NCBI RefSeq assembly: GCF_027595165.1
Contig: NZ_CP097291.1
Coordinates: 186,001-250,000, forward strand
Length of the DNA: 64,000 nt
Origin: Providencia sp. PROV188
Lineage (GTDB): Bacteria; Pseudomonadota; Gammaproteobacteria; Enterobacterales; Enterobacteriaceae
Reading direction: 5' to 3'
The notes under the pieces were generated by a model, which saw only the letters and a list, made by a program, of their open reading frames with translations, ran no database searches and was not told the origin of the DNA. This document shows, in pieces, positions 37,563-46,864 of this stretch. Both the position numbers and the translations under genes were made by a program. How positions within the stretch are numbered: position 1 is the stretch's first letter; the number at the start of each line of letters is the position of its first letter.

Positions 37563-37583
37563 GAGAAGGCAAAATGCCCTCTC
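37563..37583. terminator. Hairpin after parE, near copy of the paaZ terminator
   Basis: Nine-base arms GAGAAGGCA and TGCCCTCTC with one mismatch and an AAA loop. It lies between the convergent parE and ydhR-like genes and could end both. Confidence 0.7.
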
Positions 37584-37591
37584 CATTAAAA

Positions 37592-37903
37592 CTATTTTTG
37601 AATAAATTGTGCTTGGTTAAGCTGGCTGAGTGCGGTATTCACACTAAAAATTTGCCCGCTCACTTCAGGTACACCAAAGGATTTGAGTCGCGCACTGTGC
37701 ATTTCGAGATACGCTTGCGCATCGGCTTGGTTAGCAAATAAGTAAATGCCACCCGCCCGTTGGGTCTGTTGGTTTTCAGTCCAAATCTTCCAAATAAACC
37801 CCGGCTCTTGGTTAATGGATTGCGCTAATCCTTCCATTGCCGCCGCCATCTCTTCACCCCACGGACCTTGGTATGGGAAATCAACCTGTAAAATCACCTG
37901 CAT
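37592..37903 (-). CDS. ydhR: YdhR-family antibiotic-biosynthesis-type monooxygenase
   Basis: A 103-residue dimeric alpha-beta barrel protein, the length of E. coli YdhR (101). It has LQVDFPYQGPWGEEMAAAMEGLAQSINQEPGFIWKIWTEN and GGIYLFANQADAQAYLEMHSARL in the usual order. The family is annotated as putative monooxygenases; the substrate is unknown. AGGAGG lies before the ATG. Confidence 0.88.
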   Translation of the reverse strand: MQVILQVDFPYQGPWGEEMAAAMEGLAQSINQEPGFIWKIWTENQQTQRAGGIYLFANQADAQAYLEMHSARLKSFGVPEVSGQIFSVNTALSQLNQAQFIQK

Positions 37904-38973
37904 TATTGCCTCCTATTGTTGTTGTTTGATTATCATAACCAGTAATTTCTATTTAGGATTGATCAAATTGGGGATTGGGGGGAAAAAGTGTAGGGAGTAC
38001 GGATATTTACTATTTTTTCATAGGTTATTACATATTCAGCATGGTGTGTTTCGGTGTTAGTACGGAAAATATTGGTGATGGAGCTGAATGAGCGGTGGAT
38101 ACAGAAAGAATTTAATCATCGATTTAGCTATACGGTATGCAATATAATTTAATAAAGAACAAAAGGTTATAATATGTACTAACCAAATAAGAATAATGGT
38201 GAATTGCTACTTAATTTATGTTGGAAATGGAAATGGGTTATTCTATTAATTTTCACTTATATTTTAATTTCTTTATGAACAATTCAGGCAAACTTAAATA
38301 TATTGAATCCGCTTCTGCGGGGTAGTTATACACCAAAATGGAGTAACTATTGTATTATAAGAATAATAAAAATCATTTACTTATTTTATTGATAATCTGT
38401 AATTTATTAACATGAATTATTTTTGATGATTTCAATGTCAGTTATAAAAATAATTTTTAGATTTTTTTATAATTTGTCTGGAAAGTGAAATAAATAAAAG
38501 ATATGTAAAAATAAGTATTTTTATTATTACATTAACAAAAAATAATTCTTTACTCATTTTTAAATCATTATCTGACGGCTATATTTAGATGTTTTTTAAT
38601 AAGGATTTAAATTAGGTATATACATGATAGCTATAGCACTCTAAAAATGTAACTAAAATGTTATATATTAGATTATAAAATGAGTTTTTTTGGATTTAAT
38701 GTCGATATTATAATTTAAAGTAGGTGTTTTATCTTATTTGTCTCGTTTAATTTTATTGATTCAGGTGTTAATTCTGCCCGTGTGTTGTTTTGTAACATTT
38801 TGTTTAAATTGATTTTATTTTTGTGAGAATTGTATGGCTAGAACAAGTAATTGCTTAATTTCAATTTACTCTTTAATGAGTGAGGTTATTTGTCTTTAAA
38901 CTTTAAGTGGGTAATATGTTTGCTATGAACCAGTCTGAATCAAGTCATGAATAATTAATTCAGAGGTACCCTC
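37904..38973. other. Long AT-rich leader of the fimbrial locus
   Basis: About 1.07 kb without a convincing gene. It is strongly AT-rich with many A and T runs, unlike the paa genes to the left. It must contain the promoter for the regulator and probably the fimbrial genes. I looked for long inverted repeats of an invertible promoter and found none that I can support. Composition suggests H-NS binding, which is inference. Confidence 0.7.
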
Positions 38974-39249
38974 ATGGAAATGGAAAGATATAAATACTCA
39001 TTGGAAATTGGTCAAAGAATTAAATCACTCAGATTACAAAATGGTTGGAGTGGTGAAGTGTTAGGAAAGATAACAGGAATAAGCCAACAGCAAATCTCGC
39101 GTTTCGAACGAGGAATAAATAGACTTGATGTTGAATCATTAGTTAAATTTGCCAATGCATTTAATGTGAGCATCGCAGTTTTATTATCAGATTATGATAA
39201 GGCAATTTATGAAAAAAACATATTCATTGCAAATTCTATAGTTATTTAG
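38974..39249 (+). CDS. MrpJ-like XRE-family regulator
   Basis: A 91-residue protein with one helix-turn-helix domain: IGQRIKSLRLQNGWSGEVLGKITGISQQQISRFERGINRLDVESLVKFANAF in pieces. This resembles Proteus mirabilis MrpJ, encoded with fimbrial operons, which represses flagellar flhDC and reduces motility when fimbriae are made. AGAGG precedes the ATG. Here the gene comes before the pilin, not at the end of the operon as in mrp. Role in motility is inferred from the family. Confidence 0.75.
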   Translation: MEMERYKYSLEIGQRIKSLRLQNGWSGEVLGKITGISQQQISRFERGINRLDVESLVKFANAFNVSIAVLLSDYDKAIYEKNIFIANSIVI

Positions 39250-39366
39250 TTTTCGGAAGTTGTACTAAAGGGATTTAGCTAAAATCTATTTATCAATATA
39301 GGTTATTAATTATCCTTATTACTATTAATAAAGGATAGCATTCGTTTTATTCTACAAAGGTCAAAT

Positions 39367-39879
39367 ATGAAAAAATCTCTTTTAGTTTTGTTAGTTACAT
39401 CTTCAATTTCGGCATCAGTTATGGCTGAAAATGGTGTTATTACTTTTAATGGTGAAATTACTGCAACAACTTGCGATATCTCTTCAAGTGAGGGCAGCAA
39501 AGATTTCACTGTTACCTTACCTAAAGTCTCAACAACGGCGTTAGCAAATGCTGGGGATATTGCCGGTGTAACACAGTTTGATTTGCTATTATCAAATTGT
39601 ACTTCAAACGTCGCTGTAGCAGCCAACTTTGAAAATACAACAAATACGGATACTAGCAATGGAAATTTAAATCCAACACAAGGTCCTGCGGGTGTCCAAA
39701 TTCGTTTAGCTGATGCTGCAGGTACGCAGGCTGTAGTTAATGGCGGTGTAGCAGGACAGACAACTATTGTTAGCGGTAGTGCAACATTACCATTCCAAGC
39801 TTACTATTTTGCTAAAACCCCGGTTACTAACGCAGGTGTTGTTGTAGCACAAGTGAACTATTCAATTACATACCCATAA
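39367..39879 (+). CDS. Major fimbrial subunit (type 1 pilin family)
   Basis: A 170-residue pilin. The signal peptide ends at SVMA-EN. The mature protein has GVITFNGEITATTCDI with the first Cys, LLLSNCTS with the second, and ends VVVAQVNYSITYP, the penultimate-Tyr beta-strand motif recognised by the chaperone. Subunits polymerise by donor-strand exchange into a chaperone-usher fimbria. It is separated from the chaperone gene by a hairpin, which would give more pilin mRNA than usher mRNA. Confidence 0.93.
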   Translation: MKKSLLVLLVTSSISASVMAENGVITFNGEITATTCDISSSEGSKDFTVTLPKVSTTALANAGDIAGVTQFDLLLSNCTSNVAVAANFENTTNTDTSNGNLNPTQGPAGVQIRLADAAGTQAVVNGGVAGQTTIVSGSATLPFQAYYFAKTPVTNAGVVVAQVNYSITYP

Positions 39880-39921
39880 GTGTAGTAATGTCAGAGAAAA
39901 TACCCTCATGATATAGATAAT

Positions 39922-39954
39922 CAGCAAAGTGGAAATATATTTCCCACTTTGCTG
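39922..39954 (+). terminator. Hairpin between pilin and chaperone genes
   Basis: Eleven-base perfect arms (CAGCAAAGTGG with CCACTTTGCTG) with further pairing inside. No long T-run follows, so it fits a partial terminator or mRNA-stabilising element after the pilin gene. Confidence 0.75.
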
Positions 39955-40058
39955 TATTAAAAAATTAATAATGATTTTTAATTAATATAATGATTATTAA
40001 TTTCAGTACCTCAGGAAAATATTTTTAATAAAGTAGATGATTTCAAGGTTAGGTCATT

Positions 40059-40808
40059 ATGATAACTCAAGCATCAATCAGAAATAAAATTATTTTATTT
40101 TTCTCATTATTTGCTATATCAACATCGATTTATGCTAGTGTGATTATAAATGGCACTCGCGTGGTTTATAATGAAAACTCTAAAAGTAAAATTGTACAAC
40201 TCGTTAATGAAAATAAATGGCCAGCACTTGTTCAAGTGTGGTTGGATAATGGTAACCCCGATGAGCCGCCTGAAAATATTAAAACACCATTTGCTATTAC
40301 TCCACCTATTTTTAAAATGGGATCAAACTCAGGACAAAATTTACGCATAACCTATCTTGGTGAACCATTACCTAAAAATAAAGAATCCATCTATTATTTA
40401 AATATATTAGAAGTTCCACCAGAAAATGAAGATGCGATTGAAAAACAACAAAATACCATGCAAATTGCGATTAGGACGAGAATAAAATTATTTTTTAGAC
40501 CCGAAGGGATTGGTATGCCTGCGTTAATAAATGAAAAGCTCAAATTTTCATTTGAGAAATCAGAGAAAGGTAATAGGGTTTTAGTAAAAAATGATTCACC
40601 ATGGTATGTTACTTTACAGGATATTACCATTTCGAATAATTCAAAAAAATTAAAATTAGAAAATAATATGGTGGCGCCATTCTCAACCATTTCACTTGGT
40701 AATGAAAATGGTAATTCGATACCGAATGAATTTCTTAACTCTAAAAAAATGAACTACAGCGTAATTAATGATTACGGTGGTGTAGATTCATATGAGTCGA
40801 ATATATAA
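40059..40808 (+). CDS. Periplasmic fimbrial chaperone (PapD family)
   Basis: A 249-residue protein with a signal peptide ending in IYAS. The two-domain immunoglobulin-like chaperone pattern is clear: NGTRVVYNENSKSKIVQLVNENKWPALVQVW, the proline-rich FAITPPIFKM, YYLNILEVPP, and IRTRIKLFFRP with the conserved Arg and Lys that anchor subunit C-termini. It folds pilin subunits in the periplasm and delivers them to the usher encoded 15 bases downstream. Confidence 0.94.
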   Translation: MITQASIRNKIILFFSLFAISTSIYASVIINGTRVVYNENSKSKIVQLVNENKWPALVQVWLDNGNPDEPPENIKTPFAITPPIFKMGSNSGQNLRITYLGEPLPKNKESIYYLNILEVPPENEDAIEKQQNTMQIAIRTRIKLFFRPEGIGMPALINEKLKFSFEKSEKGNRVLVKNDSPWYVTLQDITISNNSKKLKLENNMVAPFSTISLGNENGNSIPNEFLNSKKMNYSVINDYGGVDSYESNI

Positions 40809-40823
40809 CAATACGGTATTGAT

Positions 40824-43292
40824 ATGAAAATTAAATTAATATTTGCACTTGTATCCTTGAGTTTAGGAATGAGTAGTTTTTCTTTTGCTATTGAACAAAT
40901 TCAGAATGAAAAAAAATACTCATATAATGAAGGCTTTTTAGTTGGTAATGCAAAGTCTATTTCTATTGACAAAATTTCAGAAGATCAAATTTCTCCTGGA
41001 GATTGGTCGGTTGATATTTATCTAAATAATGAATTTATTTATAACAAAAATATTTTATTTTATGAGAATGATAAAGGTCGAGTTATTCCTTGCTTAACTC
41101 TAAATGAGATCAATAGCTTTAATATAAAGCCGGAATTTTTGTCGTTAGTGAAATCAAATGGTCAATGTGAAGATCTTTCCGCGCTTTCAAACGATGTAAA
41201 AATTAATTTGAAACAAGATGTTTTACGGTTGGATATATTGATTCCTCAAGCAATGATGGAAGAATATGCTCGTGGCTATGTACCCATTAACTCTCTCAAT
41301 GAAGGAGTCCCTGCACTATTTATGAACTATAACGTCAATGCTTATAGTAGTCGTAGTCATGGTGAGAATGAGCATTCTGCCTATGGAAATATTAATGCAG
41401 GACTAAATTTAGGATTATATCGAGTCCGTCATCAATCAAATATTCAATACAACCAAAATGATAAATTTCATCATGAAAGTATTAGAACTTATATTCAACG
41501 CGCATTCCCTCAAATTGAGAGTGAATTAACCGTAGGGCAATCATTTACTAGTGGTAGTCTTTTTGACAGTTTTTCCTATACAGGTGCAGAGTTAGCTACC
41601 GATAATCGCATGCGACCACAATCTTTACAAGGATTTGCCCCAACAGTTAGAGGAATTGCCAATAGTAATGCGCGAGTAAAAATTATTCAAAATGGTTATA
41701 CGATCTATGAAACGAACGTATCGCCAGGCGAGTTTGTGATTAATGACCTTTATGCCACGGGTTATGGTGGTGATTTAACCGTAGAAGTAACCGAGGCAAA
41801 TGGTAGTATCTCAACATATATTGTTCCATTTGCCACAGTTCCTGGTTTATTGAGACCTGGACAGGTTGATTACAGTATTGTGAGTGGTGAATTGCGAGGG
41901 CCAAACACATCTTCAAATGTATTTGTGCAATCAACCGTGCAATACGGTTTAAATAATATTTTAACTCCATTTGTAGGTATGCAATACACCAATAAATATC
42001 AATCAGGAATGCTAGGTTTAGCGGTTAATACTCAAATTGGTGCTTTTAGTTTTGATATGGCTAGCTCAAAGTCTCAATTAAATAACAATGAAACATATAA
42101 AGGCACACGAGCTAGGATGACTTGGAATAAAGATATCCAATCTACAAGCACTAACATTGCGTTAGCAGGCTACCGTTATGAATCACAAAATTATTTAAGT
42201 TTATATGAGGCAGATACATATCGTGATAGCTATTTATATAACGGTGAATCAATTAACCCAAGGAAAGCTCAATATGTTTTAACCGTCAATCAGAGTCTGG
42301 CTTATTACGGTTCCATATATGTGAGTGGGGCACTACAAACTTGGCGTGATAACTTACCAGATAGTAAGCAATTACAAGCTGGCTACATGAATAATTTTAA
42401 AGGTATCGGCTATAGTCTTACTTATATGAAATTATATCGTAATGGTGAGCAAGGTAGTGATAACAACTACATGTTGAGTGTCACAATACCGTTTTCTCTT
42501 TGGTATCCTGAACAAAATACGGTTTTAAGTAGCTCTGTGACACGTTCTGATTCTAGTGATCGTTGGTCAAATAATACCAGTGTGAGTAGTTCTTTTGGTG
42601 AGGACAATTCTATTTCATGGAATGCGACAGCAAGTGATGTTGGTCATTCAAATAGTAATTTTTCAACGAGTATTCAAAAAGAGTTGTCATCAGCTTCGGT
42701 GAATGCTGGGTATTCGCAAGGGCGTGATTATAGTTCACTCTCGGCAGGTGCAAATGGCGCATTTGTTATTTACGAGGGGGGGGCTATCCCTTCACGTTAT
42801 TTAGGTGATACGTTTGCGATTGTTGAGGCAGAAGGTGGTGAAGGTGCATCTATATCTTCATGGAGTAATATTGTTTTGAATAAGCATGGGCAAGCTGTTG
42901 TTCCATCGCTAATGCCATACCAATATAATACTTTATACCTTGATTCTCAAAATATGAGCTCAGATGTTGAGATTGATAATAATATGGCAAAAGTTGCGCC
43001 TTACGCTGGAACTGCTGTATTAGTTAAATTTAATACCCAAAAAGGCATTAATATTTCTTATCGAATTTTATTACAAGATAAATCAGCTATACCATTTGGC
43101 TCTGATGTCTATGATAGTTCCAATAATAAAATTGGTTTAGTTGGTCAGGGTGGGTTAGTTCATTTTATTTCTCAATCTGATAGTGGCACTATTTTTATTA
43201 AATGGGGCGATAAAGAAAACCAACGTTGTAAATTAGATTACAGCATTTCTAATAAAAATACTGTCTCTGATTCTATTTGTTATTTTTATTGA
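40824..43292 (+). CDS. Outer-membrane fimbrial usher (FimD/PapC family)
   Basis: An 822-residue usher with signal peptide, an N-terminal subunit-binding domain, a 24-strand barrel and plug (QGFAPTVRGIANSNARVKIIQNGYTIYETNVSPGEFVINDLYATGYGGDLTVEVTEANGS in pieces, RPGQVDYSIVSGELRG) and C-terminal domains. A Cys pair (QRCKLDY and SICYF) closes the C-terminus. It is the secretion pore and assembly site. The length is typical. Confidence 0.95.
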   Translation: MKIKLIFALVSLSLGMSSFSFAIEQIQNEKKYSYNEGFLVGNAKSISIDKISEDQISPGDWSVDIYLNNEFIYNKNILFYENDKGRVIPCLTLNEINSFNIKPEFLSLVKSNGQCEDLSALSNDVKINLKQDVLRLDILIPQAMMEEYARGYVPINSLNEGVPALFMNYNVNAYSSRSHGENEHSAYGNINAGLNLGLYRVRHQSNIQYNQNDKFHHESIRTYIQRAFPQIESELTVGQSFTSGSLFDSFSYTGAELATDNRMRPQSLQGFAPTVRGIANSNARVKIIQNGYTIYETNVSPGEFVINDLYATGYGGDLTVEVTEANGSISTYIVPFATVPGLLRPGQVDYSIVSGELRGPNTSSNVFVQSTVQYGLNNILTPFVGMQYTNKYQSGMLGLAVNTQIGAFSFDMASSKSQLNNNETYKGTRARMTWNKDIQSTSTNIALAGYRYESQNYLSLYEADTYRDSYLYNGESINPRKAQYVLTVNQSLAYYGSIYVSGALQTWRDNLPDSKQLQAGYMNNFKGIGYSLTYMKLYRNGEQGSDNNYMLSVTIPFSLWYPEQNTVLSSSVTRSDSSDRWSNNTSVSSSFGEDNSISWNATASDVGHSNSNFSTSIQKELSSASVNAGYSQGRDYSSLSAGANGAFVIYEGGAIPSRYLGDTFAIVEAEGGEGASISSWSNIVLNKHGQAVVPSLMPYQYNTLYLDSQNMSSDVEIDNNMAKVAPYAGTAVLVKFNTQKGINISYRILLQDKSAIPFGSDVYDSSNNKIGLVGQGGLVHFISQSDSGTIFIKWGDKENQRCKLDYSISNKNTVSDSICYFY

Positions 43293-43299
43293 GGTAAAC

Positions 43300-44496
43300 A
43301 TGTTGATTAATGAAAAAGTGAAATTAATTATGTGTGCAAGCCTAATGTTTACATCTTTCTTGGCTAATGCAATTTGCAGTATAGTAACACCTTTAAATAC
43401 AGGTGGATTTATTCAAATAGGAACGTCAAACCCAATTACGATTTCTGGATTGCAGTTTCAACCAGCAGGAACGCAATTAAGTCAGGACTATATTTCTGGC
43501 GCACAAATGGCAGAAGTATATGGAATCACCGCAGAGACGGTAATATTTCGCTGTGCATTATCAGATGCATCTCAAATTTTTGAAGGTTATTATGTCTTTA
43601 GAGCATATGATGAACATTTAACGCCTGCTCAAACCATAGGTGGGATACCGTACTGGGCAATGTGGATTACTGGTGCCAATAACACCCCTATTTCAGGTGT
43701 TAACTTTGAATTTTTTTTAGGGAATGGAGTTAGTGCAGGCACTGCATTTAACAATCAGCCGAATAGGACAAAAAGAATTGGGTACGATATTGATCCAAAA
43801 AACTCAAATTATATTTTGATAAAAGGGAAGCATTTTTCTGGAGTGACTAACAGACAGGTTCGTTCTAATGTAGCTGTAACGGCCAGCGGTTTTAATCCGG
43901 TAATTCCCCCGTATGTAAGAGGGTTTGTTTATTTTAAAGGTCCTGGCATTAACGAGCAAATAGCAGGGAATCTTGGATTTGGTGCCCCTGAAGTATTTTC
44001 ATTCTTCACAGTAGGATTGCGCGGGACGAGTACAACCGCAGTAAATTCATGCTACATAGAAAAAAATGATACAAATGTACAACTGGGCTCTCATTCTGCT
44101 AACGCTTTACCGTCAACGCCAGTTAATTTTTCTGTTACGGTAAAATGCGATGCTGGTTCAACAGGTATATATTATGGTTTTGCACCTGGAATAGAGAATA
44201 TAAGCAAAAACGTAACGGATGTATTGCTACTTGACTCTAATATGGGGTCTACAGCAAAAGGGGTTGCTATTGAAATTCTTAATTCAAATAACACTAAAAT
44301 ACCACTTTTGAATCTCGCGGCTACAGGAGGTGTTATTTCAAATACAAATAACTGGCAATCATTATCAATACCATCATCAGGAGCAGCGTCCTCAGTCAAT
44401 GTTGCATTTTCTGCTCGAATTGTTCGATATGGCAGCGAAGCTGTTGTGCCTGGTATTGTACGTAGTAAAGCAACCTTTATGCTAAACAAACACTAA
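43300..44496 (+). CDS. Fimbrial tip adhesin, putative
   Basis: A 398-residue secreted protein with signal peptide (ending FLANA). A large N-terminal part (to about residue 245) shows no motif I recognise and would be the receptor-binding domain. The C-terminal part (about 250-398) looks like a pilin domain: NSCYIEKNDTNVQLGSH, NFSVTVKCDAGS with the Cys pair, and a beta-rich end VPGIVRSKATFMLNK. This two-domain plan and last position in the operon identify a tip adhesin. The ligand is unknown. Confidence 0.85.
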   Translation: MLINEKVKLIMCASLMFTSFLANAICSIVTPLNTGGFIQIGTSNPITISGLQFQPAGTQLSQDYISGAQMAEVYGITAETVIFRCALSDASQIFEGYYVFRAYDEHLTPAQTIGGIPYWAMWITGANNTPISGVNFEFFLGNGVSAGTAFNNQPNRTKRIGYDIDPKNSNYILIKGKHFSGVTNRQVRSNVAVTASGFNPVIPPYVRGFVYFKGPGINEQIAGNLGFGAPEVFSFFTVGLRGTSTTAVNSCYIEKNDTNVQLGSHSANALPSTPVNFSVTVKCDAGSTGIYYGFAPGIENISKNVTDVLLLDSNMGSTAKGVAIEILNSNNTKIPLLNLAATGGVISNTNNWQSLSIPSSGAASSVNVAFSARIVRYGSEAVVPGIVRSKATFMLNKH

Positions 44497-44636
44497 TATT
44501 TTTAATGCTCTGAATAATTTGAGATTTAGCTAGGTGATAAACTCGTCTAGCTAGCAACTTTGCGACTTAATATATAATAAATACATCCATATAAAATATC
44601 ATATAAGTATATGGATTAATCCTATAAAATAGATGA

Positions 44637-44663
44637 TTCGGGATATTAAATAAACATCCCGAA
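44637..44663. terminator. Hairpin between two convergent genes
   Basis: Eight-base arms TTCGGGAT and ATCCCGAA around an 11-base loop, between the adhesin gene and the small minus-strand gene. It may terminate one or both. Confidence 0.5.
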
Positions 44664-44676
44664 CATAAATGAATAG

Positions 44677-44988
44677 TTAATTATAATTTATATTTAAAGT
44701 TGGTTTATTGTTGAACTGGCTATATTTCATTTTTAAGAGATTAGAGCTAAGTGTTTTCGCATTTTTCAACGAACTTGTTTTAGCTAAATTCTGACCATTT
44801 CGGTAACATATAAGATCAATCTTTTCGCTATTGCTAATTCTCACGTTACATAGAGGTTCATAGATAGCGCCAGTTATAGTGATAGTGCCACCGCTAGCGG
44901 AATTAGCTGCATTAGAAATAGCATAAGCAAACGAAAAACTAGAGATTAGTACCGTAATAACGGTTGCAATTAAGGATAAGTATTTCAT
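44677..44988 (-). CDS. Small secreted pilin-like protein, unknown function
   Basis: A 103-residue protein from the ATG at 44988, which has AGGAGA six bases upstream; an upstream in-frame ATG at 45066 has no such site and would destroy the signal peptide. The signal peptide ends near SFAYA. The mature part of about 80 residues has GGTITITGAIYEPLCNV, resembling the first strands of type 1 pilins, a second Cys in DLICY, and a beta-rich C-terminus LNINYN. It faces the fimbrial operon. It may be a minor subunit or anchor, but it is shorter than usual pilins and I do not recognise it. Confidence 0.65.
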   Translation of the reverse strand: MKYLSLIATVITVLISSFSFAYAISNAANSASGGTITITGAIYEPLCNVRISNSEKIDLICYRNGQNLAKTSSLKNAKTLSSNLLKMKYSQFNNKPTLNINYN

Positions 44989-45402
44989 GACGGATCTCCT
45001 AACTGAGCTAGTTTTATACTTGCCAACTTTCAAGCTGCAGCGACATTTATCACGTAATAGAGGCAATATTTATTTATGCAATTAGCAGTGCTTTGATATC
45101 CAGTATGGTTTATTCGCTTGTCGTACTTTGGTATCTCGAGTATTGAGAGTTAATTCAAATACAAGCAAGTTGGCTGTATTGGCTTTCACTTTTAAGTTTA
45201 GTCTAAATACGAGTAATTAATATAATCTAAGCTGAAAAATATTTATTATCGCCGTGGTTATAGTAACTAGACGTTACTTTTGGGATGGGTGATATAAAAT
45301 TTTTATTGTCAAAATTATTTATATCGGTAATGGCGTCGGGTTATAGACGGGTTTTGCAAGAATTCAACGATAAGGGATTGGTTTAAGTTAAATCAATAAA
45401 AT
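44989..45402. other. Intergenic region downstream of phrB
   Basis: About 410 AT-rich bases between the small pilin-like gene and the phrB stop. I see a short palindrome AGTAAC-TAGAC-GTTACT near 45265, but no gene. Confidence 0.6.
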
Positions 45403-46839
45403 TTATTCTATTTTTATGCTGTCCCGCTTCCCCGCCTCAAACGCTTCTAACGTCATCAACCTTGCCTGCTTATGGTCAACAATCGGGGTTGGGTAGCTCA
45501 GAGAAACTTGGTGAGATTCAGCCCATGTATGGGGTTCGTGAATAAACTTCTCGGGAACATCGCGAAGTTCGGGGAGCCACTCGCGGATAAACGTCCCTTG
45601 TGGGTCGAATTTTTTCCCCTGAGTGGTTGGGTTAAAAATACGGAACCACGGTGAGGCATCAACACCCGTTGACGCTGACCATTGCCAGCCGCCATTATTC
45701 GCCGCCAAAGTGCCATCAATTAACTGGCTCATAAAGTAGTGTTCCCCTTTGCGCCAATCGACCAGCAAATCCTTGACTAAAAAACTCGCTACAATCATCC
45801 GTAGTCGGTTATGCATCCAGCCCGTTTGATTGAGTTGGCGCATGGCGGCATCTACTATCGGGTAGCCTGTTTGCCCGTTTTTCCATGCCGAAAATACAGC
45901 ATCATCGGGGTTCCATTGAATATGCTGCGTCCATTCAATAAACGGTTGGTGACGACAAAGGCGCGGAAAAGCGACCAATAGATGACTATAAAATTCTCGC
46001 CAAATTAATTCATTTAGCCAGCTAAAACCGCCACTTTCTTGGGAGTCAAAAACCTGCGGGTTCTCTGCCAATAAGCGATTCACACATTGGCGAGGCGAAA
46101 GCACTCCAAGGGCTAAATAGGGGGATAATTGGCTAGTACCATCAATGGCGGGAATATCTCGGTTGCGTTGGTAATCTTGTACGCGCTCGCTGCAAAACTG
46201 CCGTAACTTTGCTAATGCAGCTTGTTCTCCGGCAATAAATTGCGGTGAAATTTCAACGGATTGGTGAGCAAAAAGTGGAAGTGTATTTTCAACGGCTAAT
46301 GCCGCTTCCCGTGGTTTGGGGGCGGGAAACGAGCGAAAATCACTCATCATCAATTGGCTCAAAAAGGCGCGGCGAAACGGGGTATAGACTTGGTACATAT
46401 CCCCTTTTTGCGTCGTCACTAAACCTGGCGTAAGTAATAGCGCATCATCATAGGTGAAAATATTCAGATGTTGCGCCTGCTGGCGTAACTGTTCATCTCG
46501 CAAGCGTTCATTTAACTCGTACTGGTGATTGAAATATAACCCTGTGGCATTTTGCTGTTGGGCAAAATCCAGCAACCATTTCACGGAATCCGCAAAGGTC
46601 GCAGTGGTATGGCAAATCAGGGGAATACCTCGTTTCGCTAAAGCGTGTTGTAGCTCCACCAGGTTTTGATGCAAAAAGGCAATTTGCCTTGGTGATACGT
46701 TGTGAGTTGCCCACTGTTCTGGCGTCGCAATATAGACGCCAATCACAGTGGCAGTAGGATCCTCACAAGCAAAGGTAAGCGCTTTATTATCGGTGACTCG
46801 TAGATCGTTGCGAAACCAAACTAAGTGACAAGCCGACAT
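45403..46839 (-). CDS. phrB: Deoxyribodipyrimidine photolyase PhrB
   Basis: A 478-residue CPD photolyase (E. coli 472). The N-terminal antenna domain begins LVWFRNDLRVTDN. The FAD-binding domain has QLSPYLALGVLSPRQC, WLNELIWREFYSHLL, GQTGYPIVDAAMRQLNQTGWMHNRLRMIVASFL and DGTLAANNGGWQWSASTG. It repairs UV-induced pyrimidine dimers using light. GAGGAAAG precedes the ATG. It lies 25 bases after proP and may be read through from it. Confidence 0.97.
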   Translation of the reverse strand: MSACHLVWFRNDLRVTDNKALTFACEDPTATVIGVYIATPEQWATHNVSPRQIAFLHQNLVELQHALAKRGIPLICHTTATFADSVKWLLDFAQQQNATGLYFNHQYELNERLRDEQLRQQAQHLNIFTYDDALLLTPGLVTTQKGDMYQVYTPFRRAFLSQLMMSDFRSFPAPKPREAALAVENTLPLFAHQSVEISPQFIAGEQAALAKLRQFCSERVQDYQRNRDIPAIDGTSQLSPYLALGVLSPRQCVNRLLAENPQVFDSQESGGFSWLNELIWREFYSHLLVAFPRLCRHQPFIEWTQHIQWNPDDAVFSAWKNGQTGYPIVDAAMRQLNQTGWMHNRLRMIVASFLVKDLLVDWRKGEHYFMSQLIDGTLAANNGGWQWSASTGVDASPWFRIFNPTTQGKKFDPQGTFIREWLPELRDVPEKFIHEPHTWAESHQVSLSYPTPIVDHKQARLMTLEAFEAGKRDSIKIE

Positions 46840-46864
46840 CGCTTTCCTCGCTATTTTTTAAGGG

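Noticed and set aside
36942..37600. Mobile element carrying parDE
   Set aside because: No transposase, integrase or terminal repeats other than the two hairpins.
37563..37903. CRISPR or other repeat array near parDE
   Set aside because: Only two copies of a hairpin, far apart, with no regular spacers.
37746..38060. 104-residue open frame opposite the ydhR-like gene
   Set aside because: Half is antisense to a conserved gene, the rest is AT-rich leader; no ribosome site.
37904..38973. Invertible fim/mrp-type promoter element
   Set aside because: I found no pair of long inverted repeats, and there is no recombinase gene beside the operon. A dot-plot would be needed to exclude it fully.
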